Shown here one piece after another: positions 39,757 to 40,081 of a stretch of DNA of 40,081 nucleotides; position 1 is the first letter of the stretch, and the number at the start of each line of letters is the position of its first letter. Location of the stretch: NCBI GenBank assembly GCA_011523395.1, contig WTGW01000112.1, forward strand, positions 1-40,081, read 5' to 3'. Under the pieces are notes generated by a model, which worked only from the letters and a program-made list of their open reading frames with translations, was not told the origin of the DNA and made no database searches. The DNA is from Acidimicrobiia bacterium (GTDB taxonomy: Bacteria > Actinomycetota > Acidimicrobiia > Spongiisociales > Spongiisociaceae). The position numbers were made by a program, and so were the translations under genes.

Positions 39757-40081
39757 ACCAACGGTGGGAAGCCCGGGCTCGGGAGGACCGCTGCGGCTCC
39801 CGCCGCCGCGTCCATCACCGTGTTCTCGGACAGGGGCGGCCCGGTCAGCTGGACTCCCAGGGGAAGGCCCTCGCCGTCCCGACCGTTCGGCACCGCACAT
39901 ACGGGGAGCCCGAACAGGTCCTGGGCAACCGTGTAGTCCATCACCACATCACGGAACGGAGCCTCTCCGGCGCCGTCCGACGAGTCGTCCGGCGCCGAGG
40001 TCGTCGACGGTCCACCGGCCGTTATGGGGGTCGCAACCACATCCACCTCGTCGAACAGGCGGGCGAAACGGTGCCCGAGTG
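39741..40081 (-). CDS. amidase (signature family), C-terminal part, runs off the window
   Basis: The frame is open from the right window edge to the TGA at 39741, giving about 113 residues. The visible segments match the C-terminal part of amidase-signature enzymes: LFDEVDVVATPITA, then DYTVAQDLFGLPVCAVPNG, and GLPLGVQLTGPPLSENTVMDAA. The catalytic Ser-Ser-Lys part lies outside the window. Such enzymes hydrolyse amides, for example GatA-like or aryl acylamidases. The GTG at 40046 is internal, not a start. The last residues come from a heptamer repeat, so the original end may have been replaced by repeat insertion. Confidence 0.82.
   Translation of the reverse strand, partial: LGHRFARLFDEVDVVATPITAGGPSTTSAPDDSSDGAGEAPFRDVVMDYTVAQDLFGLPVCAVPNGRDGEGLPLGVQLTGPPLSENTVMDAAAGAAAVLPSPGFPPLVASGQ

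Overview
The window is GC-rich bacterial chromosome, most likely from an actinomycete of the Acidimicrobiia type. This inference rests on the high-GC codon use, frequent GTG/TTG starts and lipoproteins with Thr/Ala/Pro-rich linkers after the lipobox. Chloroflexota cannot be excluded. No rRNA, tRNA, CRISPR array or intact insertion sequence was seen.

Region 1 (1-900) holds a VapC-like PIN toxin with its upstream partner. Region 2 (907-7915, minus strand) is one tight operon for the lower meta-cleavage pathway. In transcription order it reads hydratase (dmpE), acylating acetaldehyde dehydrogenase (dmpF), hydroxyketovalerate aldolase (dmpG), two oxalocrotonate decarboxylase-like paralogues (dmpH), tautomerase (dmpI) and semialdehyde dehydrogenase (dmpC). 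A Rieske ferredoxin-like protein and a HAD hydrolase end the operon. Region 3 (8134-9560) is an IclR regulator co-transcribed with an unknown protein. Region 4 (9666-17365, plus strand) has two tandem catechol 2,3-dioxygenases, a histidine phosphatase, a split PEP-synthase-like dikinase (ATP-grasp subunit plus phosphohistidine subunit, as in phenylphosphate synthase), a Rieske ring-hydroxylating oxygenase and a small CxxC protein. Regions 2 to 4 together suggest an aerobic route in which a phenolic substrate is phosphorylated, oxygenated, dephosphorylated to a catechol, cleaved by extradiol dioxygenases and degraded to pyruvate and acetyl-CoA. An 18-base motif occurs both in front of the lower operon and in the iclR/dioxygenase divergent region, which suggests shared control.

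Region 5 (17410-26175) is mixed: an acyltransferase-3 membrane protein, a small membrane protein, a GSAM-like aminotransferase coupled to a phosphotriesterase-like hydrolase, two ABM monooxygenase-like small proteins, the NAD(P)HX repair enzyme Nnr, and an MFS exporter/TetR pair with a clear promoter and operator. Region 6 (26240-28545) is a scar. It holds a 141-bp copy of the tail of a permease gene found intact at 35.9 kb, a Na/Pi cotransporter gene, and a decayed copy of an alpha/beta hydrolase gene found intact at 38.7 kb.

Region 7 (28546-35424) carries three tandem DUF3830-like proteins, a D-aminoacylase-type amidohydrolase and an LLM flavin oxidoreductase on the plus strand. They converge on an NMT1/SsuABC-type importer on the minus strand, so this looks like an uptake and deacylation locus for an unknown N-acyl compound. 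Region 8 (35879-40081) has a ribose-type permease and binding protein without an ATPase, an alpha/beta hydrolase, and the 3' end of an amidase running off the window. Tandem 7-bp repeats of the form GGNCAGT occur at 8.0, 12.6, 39.5 and 39.7 kb, always between genes or at a gene end.
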